Below are positions 63,248-64,000 of a stretch of DNA of 64,000 nucleotides, piece after piece; the first letter of the stretch is position 1; each line of letters starts with the position of its first letter. Origin of the DNA: Dermatophagoides farinae (Eukaryota; Arthropoda; Arachnida; Sarcoptiformes; Pyroglyphidae); NCBI RefSeq assembly GCF_024713945.1, contig NC_134686.1, forward strand, positions 186,001 to 250,000. The letters are read 5' to 3'. A program made the translations under genes and the position numbers. The notes under the pieces are model-generated. The model did no database searches, was not told where the DNA came from, and saw only the letters and a list, made by a program, of their open reading frames with translations.

Positions 63248-64000
63248 TCAATTTTTATACATTTCATTGATAGTTTCTTCATAAAATTTTTGTATTTCAC
63301 GACGTTTAATCTTGAGAGAAGCGGTCAAGAAACCACTGTCCATTGACCATTCTTTGGAACATAATTTTATCTTTTGTGGTGTTTCCATTTTGTGCAAACC
63401 AACTTCGGCACAGAATTGTTTCAATTCCGTAAGAATTCTATTCAATATTTCTGGATCTTCACATTGTTCTTCGAACGACAGATTTGATTTATTCATTTCT
63501 TGTGCTAAACGGGCCAAATTTGCACGTGATGGTGATATCAATGCAATCACATATGTATGCATTGAATCGCCATAAATACAAATGTTTTCAACATATGAAA
63601 AAACTTTCAATTCCGTTTCCACCTATTAATATGAATTAATTGGTTGATAATTAATTGAAATAAAATATAATTATTACAAACATACTTTACCCAATGAAAT
63701 ATATTCACCAAATTGTAATTTAACTAAATCTTTTTTACGATCAATAATTTTGATGGCACCAATTTTATTTATCTCACCAATATCTCCCATTTTAAACCAC
63801 CAGATGCCATCTTTATCTTCGAATGATTCTGCAGTTTTTTCTGGAAGTTTGAAGTAACCTTTGGAAATTGATTTACCACCAATTACCAATTCGCCACGTG
63901 GATATGGTTTATCGTGAACCGAATATCCACCTTCGGTCCAATCTATCAAACGAATTTTGACACCTTTCAATGGTGTACCAACATTACCTATGGATAGATC
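63248..64000 (-). CDS. Long-chain acyl-CoA synthetase, ACSL3/4 type (copy B, C-terminal part)
   Basis: Two minus-strand exons are visible: one from the window edge to 63686, and 63622-63248, joined in phase 0 across a 63-bp intron. The visible 230 residues cover the end of the enzyme: the [16 protein letters not shown] strand, [31 protein letters not shown], the [12 protein letters not shown] signature, [14 protein letters not shown], and LTASLKIKR near the C-terminus. The ACSL signature usually reads W-x-x-TGD; here the Thr is Met (FKMGD). The exon boundary after SLGK is the same as in copy A, so the two are tandem duplicates with diverged sequence. They share orientation and are split by the retrotransposon and spacer DNA. 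The gene continues beyond 64000. Confidence 0.85.

Noticed and set aside
1-64000. tRNA and rRNA genes
   Set aside because: Reading for B-box-like GGTTCGA strings and cloverleaf ends gave no convincing candidate; a covariance-model scan would be decisive.

Overview
The window is AT-rich nuclear DNA from a small-genome arthropod. Three genes carry the identification: alpha-spectrin (2415 codons by my exon model, the same length as I recall for the Drosophila protein), a sidestep-family immunoglobulin receptor (a family I know from arthropods), and axin. Coding genes have very short introns (about 60-80 bp with GT-AG ends), while the receptor gene has multi-kilobase introns full of microsatellites and triplet runs. 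An acariform mite of the house-dust/scab mite kind is my best guess; this is inference from base composition and gene architecture and was not tested by a search.

Layout. Positions 1-24537 (+) hold the 3' part of a sidestep-like gene: five exons, a membrane span and a long low-complexity cytoplasmic tail. Its introns reach 4.4 and 7.9 kb, and upstream exons lie off the window or are not recognisable. The 7.9-kb intron hosts a nested same-strand gene for a basic Ser/Lys-rich protein with two reading-frame breaks. 24538-30468 is empty of recognisable genes. From 30469 the DNA becomes gene-dense: isovaleryl-CoA dehydrogenase (+), CFAP36 (-), a small unknown gene (-, weak resemblance to REC114), alpha-spectrin (-, 34964-42403), the nuclear exosome nuclease EXOSC10/Rrp6 (+), axin (+), an NCKX-type Na+/Ca2+-K+ exchanger (+), a small secreted orphan protein (-), and two ACSL3/4-type long-chain acyl-CoA synthetases (-). 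The second synthetase runs off the right edge.

Between the two synthetase genes sits a complete-looking but compact BEL/Pao LTR retrotransposon (58460-62802). It has two 243-bp LTRs that read as identical, a 4-bp TTGT target-site duplication, a polypurine tract, and one uninterrupted 1160-codon ORF. The ORF keeps Gag, zinc knuckles and an aspartic-protease-like domain, but the reverse transcriptase and RNase H segments are shortened and lack catalytic residues, and there is no integrase. Its leader is a CpG-rich, T-poor tract built of ACGA-like units. It looks like a recently moved, non-autonomous element, and is the most unusual object in the window.

The host genes are mostly unrelated housekeeping or signalling genes: leucine catabolism, cilia, membrane skeleton, RNA decay, Wnt signalling, ion exchange and lipid activation. 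I see no operon-like functional cluster apart from the tandem synthetase pair. No tRNA, rRNA or CRISPR array was recognised.
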